A stretch of DNA of 64,000 bases from DAHUXD01 sp963736455 (GCA_963736455.1 CAVTON010000001.1:434001-498000); one strand, 5' to 3'. Shown: positions 52,977-61,732, counted from the first letter of the stretch. Notes: generated by a model from the letters alone, not told the origin. Made by a program: numbers and translations.

Positions 52977-53420
52977 ATGAGGCGGGTGGACGCGCTGCTC
53001 GCGGACTATGGCGACGCCCATCGGGCGCCCGGCAACGTGCGCTGTCACGCGATCGGGATCACGCTCATCGTCTTCGGAGTCCTCTCGATGCTCCACGCCC
53101 TGCCCATCGCCGGGTGGCTGACCGGAAGCGAGGTCGTCGCGGCGGCGGCGGCGGTCTGGTACCTCCGGCTGGACGCCGTCCTGGGCCTCGCGATGCTCGC
53201 CGCCGAAGCCCTCCTCGACGCGCTCGCCCGCATCGTCGGCGACTGGCGCGTCGGCGTCGCCGCCTTCGCCGTCGGATGGATCTTCCAGGGCATCGGACAC
53301 GCGGTCTACGAAAAGAACTCGCCCGCGTTCCGCCGAAACCTCGTGCACCTGCTCGTCGGCCCGGCCTTCCTCGTCCACAAGCTCGTGCGGGCGCGCCCGC
53401 CCGCGAAGACCTCGGCGTAG
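52977..53420 (+). CDS. Mpo1-like (DUF962) membrane protein
   Basis: A 147-residue protein with four hydrophobic helices and the family pattern of the Mpo1/YGL010w group. Its first motif, HRAPGNVRCHAIGITLIVFGVLSML, has the paired His residues (N-x3-H-x-x-G) that bind iron in the yeast dioxygenase, which shortens 2-hydroxy fatty acids. The second motif, FAVGWIFQGIGHAVYEKNSPAF, contains the conserved W-x2-Q-x2-GH and E-K-N/R-P. The C-terminus LVHLLVGPAFLVHKLV is typical. It might act in hydroxy-fatty-acid alpha-oxidation, next to a lipid-using gene set at 56-63 kb. No ribosome site: it appears leaderless. Confidence 0.88.
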   Translation: MRRVDALLADYGDAHRAPGNVRCHAIGITLIVFGVLSMLHALPIAGWLTGSEVVAAAAAVWYLRLDAVLGLAMLAAEALLDALARIVGDWRVGVAAFAVGWIFQGIGHAVYEKNSPAFRRNLVHLLVGPAFLVHKLVRARPPAKTSA

Positions 53421-53425
53421 CGCGA

Positions 53426-54892
53426 TCAGCGTTTCGGGCGCCTCCCGGAATCGAGCTCCCGCCCGGCTCGCGCCACGATCTCCGGAATGGCGTCGGCATC
53501 CTCTTCCGAGGTTCGGAAATTCACGATGCACGTCCGCAGGACGGCCCGCCCGTGCACCACGGCGTGGGAGGGATAGACCTCTCCGCCCGCCTGCAGCCGT
53601 TCGGAGAGCTCCATGTTCAGGCGATCGAGGTACGCCTCGTCGCGCGGCGCCGAGCCGGACGCCATGTCCCGGGGGACGAAGCGAAACGTCGTGACGGACA
53701 GGCCGGTCGTCACGGCCTCGAGCTCCGGATGGCGGGCGGCCGCATCGTAGAGCCGCCGCGCCAGCGCGATGTCGCGGGCGATCATGCGCCGGCACCCGTT
53801 CGCCCCGGACTGGCGCAGCGCGAGCCAGACCTTCAGCGCCCGGAATCCCCGCGAGTTCTGCGGGCCGGAGGCGTGGTAGTCGATGAAGTCCTCGCCGGCC
53901 TCCGGAGTCGGGTAATAGGGCGGCCGATACTCGAAGGCGGCGCGCAGGGCGCCGGCGTCCCGAACCAGGGTGCAGCCCGCTTCGAGCGGAACGTAGAGCC
54001 ACTTGTGCGGGTCCACCGCGACGGAATCGGCGAGCGCGAGACCCGCGAGCTCTTCGGGCGCGCCTTCGACGCCGGCCGCGAAGCCGCCATAGGCCCCGTC
54101 CACGTGGAACCACAGGCTCTCCCGCCGGCAGATCTCGGAAAGCCGGGGCAGGTCGTCCACCGCGCCCGTGGAGACGGTCCCGCCCGAACCGACGACGAGA
54201 AACGGGAGGCGGCCCGCCGCCCGGTCCTCGGCGAGGAGACGCTCGAGGTCTGCGACGTTCATCCTCTGCGCGGAGTCGGTCTCGACCCAGCGGATCGCGT
54301 CCGTTCCGAGGCCGAAGAGGTCGGCCGCCTTCTGGATCCAGGTATGCGTCTCCGTGGACGCATAGACGCGCATCGGCACGGCGCCCGGGGACGATGCCCC
54401 CTGCGAACGGATCGGCCACGGCGCCTTCGCAGAGCGCGCCGCGAGGAACCCGACGAAGTTGGCCATGTTGCCGCCGCTCGTGAGCAGGCCGGTGCCGCCC
54501 GCCGGGAAACCGACCAGCTCCGCGATCCATCGCACCGTCTGGGCCTCGATCTCGCTCGCCATCGGGGCGAGGTGCCACGCGCCGACGTTCTGGTTCACGG
54601 AGGCGGCGAGCAGGTCGGCCAGGGCGCCGAGCGGCGCGGGCGCTCCCACGACGTAGGCGCAGAATCGCGGGTGGCCGACGAGGACGGAGTGGTCGAAGAG
54701 AAGGCTCGTCGTCTCGTCGAGGAGCCGCTCGACGCTCTCGCCTTCCTGGGGCAGGCCGCCTTCGCCGAGCAGCCGGCGGACCTCGGCCGGCTCGAGCGGG
54801 CGAGCGACGGGGAGATCCGGAACCCGCGCGAGAAAGTCCGCGATGCGGTCCACGAGATTCCGCCCCGCGGCACGGAACTCCTCCGGAGACAT
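53426..54892 (-). CDS. Group II PLP-dependent decarboxylase (aromatic L-amino acid decarboxylase-like)
   Basis: A 488-residue PLP enzyme that decarboxylates an amino acid, likely aromatic. Lys297 binds PLP in SVAVDPHKWLYVPLEAG; Asp265 (WFHVDGAYGGFAAG) pairs with the ring nitrogen, and His183 (ASTETHTWIQKAADLFG) stacks on it. SVNQNVGAWHLAPMASEIE and GLLTSGGNMANFVG are family segments. The sequence keeps YYPTPEAGEDFIDYHASGPQNSRGFRALKVWLALRQSG, which closes over the substrate. Tyrosine or tryptophan decarboxylation, or aspartate/glutamate decarboxylation of the bacterial type, cannot be told apart. It stands between the Mpo1-like gene (convergent) and the Fe-S carrier. Confidence 0.93.
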   Translation of the reverse strand: MSPEEFRAAGRNLVDRIADFLARVPDLPVARPLEPAEVRRLLGEGGLPQEGESVERLLDETTSLLFDHSVLVGHPRFCAYVVGAPAPLGALADLLAASVNQNVGAWHLAPMASEIEAQTVRWIAELVGFPAGGTGLLTSGGNMANFVGFLAARSAKAPWPIRSQGASSPGAVPMRVYASTETHTWIQKAADLFGLGTDAIRWVETDSAQRMNVADLERLLAEDRAAGRLPFLVVGSGGTVSTGAVDDLPRLSEICRRESLWFHVDGAYGGFAAGVEGAPEELAGLALADSVAVDPHKWLYVPLEAGCTLVRDAGALRAAFEYRPPYYPTPEAGEDFIDYHASGPQNSRGFRALKVWLALRQSGANGCRRMIARDIALARRLYDAAARHPELEAVTTGLSVTTFRFVPRDMASGSAPRDEAYLDRLNMELSERLQAGGEVYPSHAVVHGRAVLRTCIVNFRTSEEDADAIPEIVARAGRELDSGRRPKR

Positions 54893-54947
54893 CTCGACGG
54901 GCTCCCGCCGCCGGCGCCGCTTCTCGCTTCCGCTCAGAGTGCGGCCT

Positions 54948-55259
54948 TCAGCAGAACGTCGTCATGACGGCGTCGGGATGATTGAGGCGATACCCTTCTC
55001 CCCCCGGATCCGGGTCCACCTCGAGCACGGCGCCCCGGAGGGTCCGGAACGCCAGATCGTCCATCACGACCGGGATCCCCGAGGCGTCGAAACGATGTCC
55101 CTCGTCGGGCGCGTTCTCCTCGACGGAGATCCGGAATCCGGTGCCGCCGCAGCCGAGCAGGTGCCGCACGGAGAGTACCGAACGGGTGAAGTCCGCCTCC
55201 GCGCGAAGCCGTGCCGCGGCCTCGGGAGTGATCGAAAGGGGTCCGGCCGGGGCGGTCAT
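54948..55259 (-). CDS. A-type iron-sulfur carrier-like (IscA/HesB fold), degenerate cysteines
   Basis: A 103-residue protein with the HesB/IscA layout: a helix (LSITPEAAARLRAEADF), strands, Cys37 in HLLGCGGTGFRISVEE, then GIPVVMDDLAFRTLRGAVLEVD and a C-terminal tail. Proper A-type carriers end in a C-G-C-G segment giving two further cysteines. Here the tail only has Cys103 as its last residue (VMTTFC), so one ligand is missing. It may bind a cluster differently, bind iron, or have another role. ATG 55259 is 13 bp from thiD, and TACAAT lies 8 nt upstream. Confidence 0.8.
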   Translation of the reverse strand: MTAPAGPLSITPEAAARLRAEADFTRSVLSVRHLLGCGGTGFRISVEENAPDEGHRFDASGIPVVMDDLAFRTLRGAVLEVDPDPGGEGYRLNHPDAVMTTFC

Positions 55260-55273
55260 AAGATCTCATTGTA
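55259..55273. promoter_or_regulatory. Interlocked divergent leaderless promoters (13-bp gap)
   Basis: Plus-strand TAAGAT (55259-55264) ends 8 nt before the thiD ATG; minus-strand TACAAT (55273-55268) ends 8 nt before the A-type carrier ATG. Each hexamer starts on the first base of the opposite gene's start codon, and AGATCT lies in the middle. No room remains for leaders or operators. Confidence 0.55.
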
Positions 55274-56106
55274 TGAATAAGCGCCGCCAGCCGACGAGGA
55301 TTCGCCCGGCCACGGCCGTCTCGATCGCCTCGTCGGATTCGGGGGGCGGCGCCGGGATCCAGGCCGACCTCCTGACCTTCGCCGCCCACGGCGTTTACGG
55401 GACGACGGTCCTCGCCGCCGGCACGGCCCAGAACACCCGGGGCGTCCGCGCGATCGAGGCGTTCTCGACCCGGTTCCTGACCGCCCAGCTCGATGCGGTC
55501 TTCGAGGACCTCCATCCGCGGGCCGTCAAGATCGGGATGCTCGTGGACGCGCCGAGAATCCGCGTCGTCGCGCGGGCGCTCGAGCGGCATCGCGCGAAGA
55601 ACGTCGTGCTCGACCCGGTCATGATCTCGAAGAGCGGGGCGCGGCTGCTCTCGCGGGGTTCCCTCGCGACGCTGCGCCGCGAGCTGCTGCCCCGCTGCGA
55701 CCTGGTGACGCCGAACCTTCCGGAGGCCGAGGCGCTGTCCCGGATGCGCATCCGCTCGGCGAGCGACCGCCGCGTGGCCGCGGGCGTGATCCTGGATCTG
55801 GGCGCCCGGGCGATCCTGCTCAAGGACGGCCATGGCCGAGGCGCCGAGGTCCGCGACCTCTACTTCGACGGCCGGTTCTTCACGGAGTTCGTCGCCCCTC
55901 GCCTCCGCACGCGCGCGACGCACGGAACCGGCTGCACCCTCTCGTCGGCGATCGCCGCGAGCCTCGCCCTCGGGCGATCGATCGAGGAGGCCATCCCCCG
56001 GGCGATCGCGTACCTGCGCGCCGGCATGGATCGGGGCCTGTTTCCGGGCGGAGGTTATGGCGTGCCGGACCACTTCCCCGCCTGGAAACGGCCGCGCGCT
56101 ACTTGA
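55273..56106 (+). CDS. thiD: Hydroxymethylpyrimidine/phosphomethylpyrimidine kinase
   Basis: A 277-residue kinase of the ribokinase fold that phosphorylates hydroxymethylpyrimidine twice in thiamine synthesis. It has the ThiD start VSIASSDSGGGAGIQADLLTFAAHGVYGTTVLAA, VKIGMLVDAPRI, NVVLDPVMISKSGARLL, the LVTPNLPEAEALS segment, LLKDGHG and the anion hole/catalytic region THGTGCTLSSAIAASLALG with the catalytic Cys. No other thiamine gene and no TPP riboswitch are present: only 13 bp separate it from the divergent gene. Its 3' end overlaps the DUF4019 gene by 8 bp. Confidence 0.94.
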   Translation: MNKRRQPTRIRPATAVSIASSDSGGGAGIQADLLTFAAHGVYGTTVLAAGTAQNTRGVRAIEAFSTRFLTAQLDAVFEDLHPRAVKIGMLVDAPRIRVVARALERHRAKNVVLDPVMISKSGARLLSRGSLATLRRELLPRCDLVTPNLPEAEALSRMRIRSASDRRVAAGVILDLGARAILLKDGHGRGAEVRDLYFDGRFFTEFVAPRLRTRATHGTGCTLSSAIAASLALGRSIEEAIPRAIAYLRAGMDRGLFPGGGYGVPDHFPAWKRPRAT

Positions 56107-56533
56107 TGAAGTAACCCGAGACCCGCCAGCTTCCGTCCTTTTCCTTCATCGGCGCGATCGTCTCGATCATGGCTCCGCTGTTCTCGAAGCTCGTCGCGAA
56201 CTGGATCACGACGTATTCGCCGGCGGGAGCGCTCGGAGGATTGGTCAGGAGCCGGGCTCCCTGGAGCTCCCGCTTGACGACTTTGCCGAGAGGCCGCCGC
56301 GCCTTGTCGAGGGCCGCCTCCCATTGCGCCTTCGTCAGCTTCGCGCGGAACATTTCGGCCGCCTGATCCCAGCTCTCACCGTACTTTCCCGCGTCCACGA
56401 CGCCGAGCCAGGAAAGGGCCTCCGTCTCCGCCGCCTTCTCCGCCGGGTTCTCCGACGGGTCGGCCGCGCGCAGGGGTCCGCCGGCGGCCGCCACGAGGAG
56501 CACCCCGATCAGGACTCCGAGTCGTCTGGTCAT
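56099..56533 (-). CDS. Secreted DUF4019 protein (144 aa)
   Basis: Starts at ATG 56533 with GGGAG 5 nt upstream, or at GTG 56539 overlapping the acyl-CoA dehydrogenase stop. Residues 1-21 are a Sec signal (TRRLGVLIGVLLVAAAGGPLRA). The mature part matches DUF4019: EALSWLGVVDAGKYGESWDQAAEMFRAKLTKAQWEAALDKARRPLGKVVKREL, then YVVIQFATSFENSGAMIETIAPMKEKDGSWRVSGYFIK, a small alpha/beta domain like nuclear transport factor 2 folds. Function unknown. It follows the beta-oxidation operon on the same strand and may be co-transcribed. Confidence 0.88.
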   Translation of the reverse strand: MTRRLGVLIGVLLVAAAGGPLRAADPSENPAEKAAETEALSWLGVVDAGKYGESWDQAAEMFRAKLTKAQWEAALDKARRPLGKVVKRELQGARLLTNPPSAPAGEYVVIQFATSFENSGAMIETIAPMKEKDGSWRVSGYFIK

Positions 56534-56535
56534 CT

Positions 56536-58290
56536 TCACTCCCATAACGGAAAGGCGTACCCGAGCGCCGAGTACGCCGTTTCCGAGATCGCCGTCTGCT
56601 CCGCGTCGCGATTCCGGTCCATCTCCTTGAGATGTCCGACCATGCGGTACTTCGCTCCCTCGACGAAGGCCTTCGCGACCCGCACCTCGTCGGCGGCCTT
56701 CTCCGAGCCGAGCCGGCGGATGGCGGACGTCGCGCGCGAGAGCACCGCGAGCGATCCGTAGAGATCGATCGCCACGTCGGCCAGCCGCTCCTGGTGATAC
56801 TCCTTTGCGATGACTCCCTTTCCGTACTTGCGCAGCAGGGTCTCGACCGCCGCGTTGGCCGACCGCACGTACCGGGCGACGATCTCCCCCTGCGGCGCGA
56901 GCTCCGGCGCAATCCGGGCGAGCCCTCCGGGAGCGACCGCGCCCTTGAACTTCTTCGCCGCATACTCCGAAAGGATCCCGAGCGAGGACAGCGGCGCCTT
57001 CAAGGCGCGCCCGACTTCCTTCAGGTCCTCCCCCACGTCGCGCATGCCCGAGAGGGACACGAGCACGCGCAGGATCTCGTTGGTTCCCTCGAAGATCATG
57101 TTGATCCGCGAGTCGCGCAACGCCTTCTCGTAGGGGTATTCCTCCATGAAGCCGTTTCCCCCCGCGATCTGAAGGGCATCGTTGATGTTCCGCCAGACCG
57201 CCTCCGTGCCGAAGATCTTGCAGCACGCTCCCTCGAGCGAGTAGTCCTCGAGGCCGCGGTCGATCAGCCCCGCCGTGAGATAGACCATCGACTCGAGGGC
57301 ATACGTGGAGACGACCATCCGTGAGAACTTGGCGCGGATCATCTCGAAGTCGGCGATCTTCGTCTGGAACTGCTTGCGCTGCGTGGCGTGGCGCGCGGCC
57401 TCGCGGAGCATGCGCTTCGAGCCACCGATGCAGCCGGCGCCGAGCGACGTGCGGCCCGTGTTGAGGATCTCGACCGCGATCCGGAAGCCGTGGCCCCGCT
57501 CGCCGAGGACGTGGGAGGCCGGGACCCGGACGTTCTCGAGCTCGATCGGGACCGTCGAGGAACCCTTCAGGCCGAGCTTCTTCTCTTCCTTCCCCGGCTT
57601 GACCCCGCCCAGATCCTTCGTGACGGCGAAGGCCGTGATCCGGCGGTGCTCGTCGGCCGCGTCGAGCTTCACGTCCTTGGCGAAGACCGTGAAGAACTCG
57701 GCGAAGCCTCCGTTCGAGATCCAGTGCTTGGTGCCGTTCAGGACGAAGGTGTCGGTCTTCTCGTCGTAGACCGCCGTCGTGCGGATCGAGGCCGCATCCG
57801 AGCCGGCCTCGGGCTCGGTCAGCGCGAAGGCGGCGATCATCTCCCCCGATGCGAGCCGCGGGAGCCACTTCCGCTTCTGCTCCTCCGTGCCGTAGAGCAG
57901 GAGGCCCTTCAGGCCGATCGACTGGTGGCCGCCGATCAGGATCCCGAGGGAGGCGTCGGTTCCGCCGATCTCTTCCGTCACGCGGCAATACGCCGAGGCC
58001 GAGAACCCGTATCCGCCGTAGGCCTCGGGAATCGTCATTCCGAACGCGCCGAGCTCCGCGAGGCCGCGGATCACCTCCGGGGCGACCCGCTCTTCCCGCT
58101 CGATCCTCGCCGAATCCACGTGGTCGCGCGCGAAGCTGCGGAAGGAGTCGAGAAACGCGGAGACCGTCTCGCGCTCCGCGGCCTCGATCTCGGGAAACGG
58201 AAACACGGTGTCCTCGGGGATGGCGCCCGCGAACAGCGACTTGACGACCGGGACGAGGCGGCTCTCGCCGGCCGGGCGATCCTCGCTCAC
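56536..58290 (-). CDS. Acyl-CoA dehydrogenase (VLCAD-like)
   Basis: An FAD enzyme that makes the trans-2 double bond of acyl-CoA, the first oxidation of each beta-oxidation cycle. The 584-residue length, with an extra C-terminal helical domain (AAKKFKGAVAPGG through ALGYAFPLWE), matches the very-long-chain/ACAD9 branch rather than the 380-residue short-chain group. Motifs are AFALTEPEAGSDAASIRTTA (FAD/substrate), HWISNGGFAEFFTVFA, GRTSLGAGCIGGSKRML and DALQIAGGNGFMEEYPYEKALRDSRINMIFEGTNEI with catalytic Glu401. GTG 58290 overlaps the fadJ stop. An electron-transfer flavoprotein is expected elsewhere. Confidence 0.95.
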   Translation of the reverse strand: MSEDRPAGESRLVPVVKSLFAGAIPEDTVFPFPEIEAAERETVSAFLDSFRSFARDHVDSARIEREERVAPEVIRGLAELGAFGMTIPEAYGGYGFSASAYCRVTEEIGGTDASLGILIGGHQSIGLKGLLLYGTEEQKRKWLPRLASGEMIAAFALTEPEAGSDAASIRTTAVYDEKTDTFVLNGTKHWISNGGFAEFFTVFAKDVKLDAADEHRRITAFAVTKDLGGVKPGKEEKKLGLKGSSTVPIELENVRVPASHVLGERGHGFRIAVEILNTGRTSLGAGCIGGSKRMLREAARHATQRKQFQTKIADFEMIRAKFSRMVVSTYALESMVYLTAGLIDRGLEDYSLEGACCKIFGTEAVWRNINDALQIAGGNGFMEEYPYEKALRDSRINMIFEGTNEILRVLVSLSGMRDVGEDLKEVGRALKAPLSSLGILSEYAAKKFKGAVAPGGLARIAPELAPQGEIVARYVRSANAAVETLLRKYGKGVIAKEYHQERLADVAIDLYGSLAVLSRATSAIRRLGSEKAADEVRVAKAFVEGAKYRMVGHLKEMDRNRDAEQTAISETAYSALGYAFPLWE

Positions 58291-60449
58291 GGGATCATCT
58301 CCCGGGGGGAAGCCGGCGAATCCGGAAAGAACCCGCGGCGGGCGTTGGCCAGGCGCTGGATCAGGTCGGACGGCGCAAAGCGCGGACCCAGCCGCTCGGC
58401 GAGATCGTCGAGCCGCGAGAAGACCCGGCCGAGCCCGATCGTGTCGGCGTATCGCAGGAGACCTCCTCGAAACGGCGGGAAGCCGGTGCCGAAGATCATG
58501 GCCAGGTCGAGGCGCGCCGGATCCTCGACGATCCGGTCCTCGAGGCAGAACGCGGCCTCGTTGATCATCGGCAGCACGAGTCGAGCCTCCATCACGGCTC
58601 CGGGCAGCGGAGACTCCTTGCGCGGCTCGACGCGCAGGGCCGCATACGCCTCTTTCGCCGGACCCTTCCGGCTGCCGCCCTCGTAGTCGTAAAACCCCCT
58701 GCCGTTCTTGCGGCCGAGCCGTCCGGCCGCCGTCAGCGCCTCCTCGCCTCCCGTCTGGAGGCGCTCGGGAAAGGCCGCCTGAAGCACTTCGCCGCCCTTC
58801 GATGCGACGTCGAGACCGACGTCGTCGAGAAGGGCCAGCGGCCCGACCGGCATCCCGAACGCGGTCATCGCGGCGTCCACGTCCTCGATCCGGCAGCCTT
58901 CCTGGACCAGGCGCACCGCCTCCGAGAGATACGGCGCCAGGATCCGATTGACGAGAAATCCCGGCGCGTCGCGGACGACGACCGGCGTCTTGCCGAGGGC
59001 CTTCGCCAGCGCGAAGACCGTGGCGACCGTCTCGTCGTTCGTGCGCTCGCCTCGAATCACCTCGACCAGCGGCATGCGGTGCACGGGATTGAAGAAGTGC
59101 ATCCCGGCGACCCGGCCCGGCTCGACCGCTCCGACCGCGATCTCGGTGATCGGCAGGGTCGACGTGTTCGACGCGAAGATCGCCGTGCGCGGCACCGCCT
59201 CCTCCCAGTCCTTGAGAACCGACCGCTTGACGGCGAGCTTCTCGACGACCGCTTCGATCGTCACCTCGCAGCGGGCGAAGCCCGAGTAGTCGAGAGTCCC
59301 CGACAGCAGGTCCATCTTCCTTGCGAGCTCGCGCGGAGTCAGGCGGCGCTTCTTCAGCGCGTCTCTCCAGACCGCGGCGGCCGCGGCGTAGCCGTGCGCG
59401 AGGGCCTCGGGCTGGATGTCCTTCATCCGCGCCGGCAGCCCCTTGTCGGCGGCGAGCTGCGCGATTCCTCCTCCCATCACGCCCGCTCCGAGCACCCCGA
59501 CGCGCGACACCTCGCGCGGACGAACCGCGGGATCGGCGACGCCGGACTCCTTCTTGACGTCCTCGGTCAGGAAAAAGATGTTCAGCAGGTTCTTCTGCAC
59601 CTCGCCGCCGAAGACGAGGCCGATGTGGCGCGCTTCGATCGCGAGTCCCTCGGCGACCGGCTTGCCGTACCCCTCCTCGATGACCTCGAGCGCCTCGAGC
59701 GGCGCGGGGTAGTGCCCGCCCGTCTGCTTCAGGACGCCGTCGCGGGCCTTCGAGAAGATCACGCGCCGCCCGAGCGGCGTCGCTTCGAGCGACCGCGCGC
59801 CGATCGAGGCCGGCCCGCGCCGGACGCCGGGCTTGTCGCCGCCGAGCTTCGAACGCGCGAAGCGCCGGGCGTAGTCCTCGAGGATCGGCGCCGGGACGGC
59901 CTCGTCCACCAATCCGATGCGCCGGGCGCGCCGGGCATCGAGCGACCGGCCCGTGAGGATCAGGTCGAGCGCGGCCGCGAGCCCCACCGTCTTCGGCAGG
60001 CGGGTGCATCCGCCCCAGGCCGGAAAGATCCCGAGGCGGACTTCGGGCAGCCCGATCTGGGCCTTCTTCGAGTCCGACATCAGGCGGTAGTCGCAGGCGA
60101 GGGCCATCTCCGTCCCTCCGCCGAGGCAGGCGCCGTTGATCGCCGCCACGGTCGGATACGGAAGGTTCGCGAACTGCTCGAAGAGGGACTGGACGCGTTC
60201 GACCACGGTGCCGACCTCCTCCGGACGCACCGAAGCGAGCTCCCGGACGTCGGCCCCGGCGATGAAGATGTCCGGCTTTCCGCTCCGGAGGACCAGCCCG
60301 CGGATGCGCGCCTCGCGGGATAGACGCACGAGCAGATCTCCGAGCTCGGCGACGACGCCGGAAGAGAGCTTGTTGGCCTTCTCTCCCGGCAGATCGAAGG
60401 TCAGGACCGCGAGGCCGTCCTCTTCGATCTGGAGGTCGAAGGCGCTCAT
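58287..60449 (-). CDS. fadJ: Fatty acid oxidation complex alpha subunit (enoyl-CoA hydratase/3-hydroxyacyl-CoA dehydrogenase)
   Basis: A two-function enzyme of 720 residues. Residues 1-190 are enoyl-CoA hydratase, with oxyanion segments FIAGADVREL and GACLGGGTEMALACDYR and catalytic Glu114 and Glu136 (GLPEVRLGIFPAWGG). Residues 313-500 are 3-hydroxyacyl-CoA dehydrogenase, with NAD site VGVLGAGVMGGGIAQL (321-326 loop), IFASNTSTLPI and the catalytic His in GMHFFNPVHRMPLVEVI. The remainder is the helical dimerisation part. ATG 60449 overlaps the thiolase stop. FadB versus FadJ cannot be firmly separated; single-operon order with thiolase first resembles fadIJ. Confidence 0.95.
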   Translation of the reverse strand: MSAFDLQIEEDGLAVLTFDLPGEKANKLSSGVVAELGDLLVRLSREARIRGLVLRSGKPDIFIAGADVRELASVRPEEVGTVVERVQSLFEQFANLPYPTVAAINGACLGGGTEMALACDYRLMSDSKKAQIGLPEVRLGIFPAWGGCTRLPKTVGLAAALDLILTGRSLDARRARRIGLVDEAVPAPILEDYARRFARSKLGGDKPGVRRGPASIGARSLEATPLGRRVIFSKARDGVLKQTGGHYPAPLEALEVIEEGYGKPVAEGLAIEARHIGLVFGGEVQKNLLNIFFLTEDVKKESGVADPAVRPREVSRVGVLGAGVMGGGIAQLAADKGLPARMKDIQPEALAHGYAAAAAVWRDALKKRRLTPRELARKMDLLSGTLDYSGFARCEVTIEAVVEKLAVKRSVLKDWEEAVPRTAIFASNTSTLPITEIAVGAVEPGRVAGMHFFNPVHRMPLVEVIRGERTNDETVATVFALAKALGKTPVVVRDAPGFLVNRILAPYLSEAVRLVQEGCRIEDVDAAMTAFGMPVGPLALLDDVGLDVASKGGEVLQAAFPERLQTGGEEALTAAGRLGRKNGRGFYDYEGGSRKGPAKEAYAALRVEPRKESPLPGAVMEARLVLPMINEAAFCLEDRIVEDPARLDLAMIFGTGFPPFRGGLLRYADTIGLGRVFSRLDDLAERLGPRFAPSDLIQRLANARRGFFPDSPASPREMIP

Positions 60450-61732
60450 GCCGGGAGCTGCTCCACCACCACGGCTCCCCCCTGTCCGCCCCCGATGCAC
60501 ATCGTGGCGAGCCCGAACTGGGTTCCGCGGCGCCGCATCTCTTTCAGGAGGGTCAACACCAGGCGGTTCGCCGAGGAGCCGACCGGGTGGCCAAGCGCGA
60601 CCGCCCCCCCGTTGACGTTGGTGCGCTCCCAGTCGATCTCCCCGATGGGGCCGCCCGTGCCGTATCGCGCGTGCCACGCCGCGGAGGGAAACACCTTCGC
60701 GCACGCGAGGACCTGGGCCGCGAACGCCTCGTTGATCTCGACCAAGCCGATGTCCGCCCAGGAGACGCCCGCGTTTTTCAGCGCGAGCGGCGTCGCGACG
60801 GCGGGGCCGAGACCCATGCGCTCGGGCTCGAGCGCGCAGAACGCGAAGCCGCGGACCCGCCCGAGCGGGCGATAGCCCCGGGCCTTCGCGGCGCCCGCGC
60901 TCATCACGAGGACCGCGGCGCCCCCGTCGGTGATCTGGGACGAGTTGCCGGCCGTGACCGTGCCGTACTTCCGGTCGAAGAAGGGCTTCAGCTTCGCGAG
61001 CGCCTCGAGCGTCTGGTTCTCGCGCACGCCGTTGTCGCGCGTGGCCATGGCCTCGAAGCGCGGCGGAATCGGGACCGGCACGATCTCCTCCGCCAGCTTC
61101 GCCCGTGCGAGGGTGACGCGCTGGTGCGAGCGCAGCGAGAAGGCGTCCTGCTCCTCGCGGGAGATCCGGTGCTCGCGGGCGACGACTTCCGCCGTCTCCC
61201 CCATGTTCAACCCGCAGACGGCGTCGGTCAGGCCGAGCTGCAGGCCGATCTCGGGCTTGAAGTGCCGCGGCCGGAACTTCGAAGCCGCCGCGATCCGGCC
61301 CCCGAGGTCCTTCGCCGTGAACACCTCGGTGAACACTTCCTGGCTGTCGTAGGAATAGAGGAGCGGAATGCGCGACATCGACTCGACGCCGCCCGCTACG
61401 ATCGCCTCGGCGTCGCCGGCGGCGATCCGGTAGTACGCGTCCACGATCGATTCGAGGCCCGAGCCGCAGAGGCGGTTGACGGTGAACGCCGGGACCCGCT
61501 CCGGAACGCCGGCCTTGAGCGCCGCGACCCTCGCGACGTTGACCGCATCCGGGGGCTGGGCGATGTTGCCGAAGATCACCTGGTCGAGGCCGGCCGGATC
61601 GAAGTCGGTCCGCGCGAGCAGCTCCGTCACGACGATCCGGCCGAGGTCCGCCGCCGGAACGTCCTTCAGCTCCGTTCCCGCCTTCGCATACGGCGTCCGC
61701 AGCCCGTCGACGACGACGACCTCACGCGCCAT
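60446..61732 (-). CDS. fadI: Acetyl-CoA acyltransferase (thiolase, FadI/FadA)
   Basis: Cleaves 3-ketoacyl-CoA with CoA, ending each beta-oxidation cycle. The 428-residue protein has nucleophile Cys89 in TVNRLCGSGLESIVDAYYRIAAGDAEAIVAGGVESMSRIP, the NEAFAAQVLAC segment with conserved Glu, NGGAVALGHPVGSSANRLVL with catalytic His, and the second catalytic Cys in ATMCIGGGQGGA near the C-terminus. The length and ELKDVPAADLGRIVV start favour the longer FadI form. It overlaps the ligase gene by 11 bp at its start. Confidence 0.95.
   Translation of the reverse strand: MAREVVVVDGLRTPYAKAGTELKDVPAADLGRIVVTELLARTDFDPAGLDQVIFGNIAQPPDAVNVARVAALKAGVPERVPAFTVNRLCGSGLESIVDAYYRIAAGDAEAIVAGGVESMSRIPLLYSYDSQEVFTEVFTAKDLGGRIAAASKFRPRHFKPEIGLQLGLTDAVCGLNMGETAEVVAREHRISREEQDAFSLRSHQRVTLARAKLAEEIVPVPIPPRFEAMATRDNGVRENQTLEALAKLKPFFDRKYGTVTAGNSSQITDGGAAVLVMSAGAAKARGYRPLGRVRGFAFCALEPERMGLGPAVATPLALKNAGVSWADIGLVEINEAFAAQVLACAKVFPSAAWHARYGTGGPIGEIDWERTNVNGGAVALGHPVGSSANRLVLTLLKEMRRRGTQFGLATMCIGGGQGGAVVVEQLPA

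Noticed and set aside
55260..55272. TPP riboswitch upstream of thiD
   Set aside because: Only 13 bp separate thiD from the divergent gene, and no thi-box motif is present.
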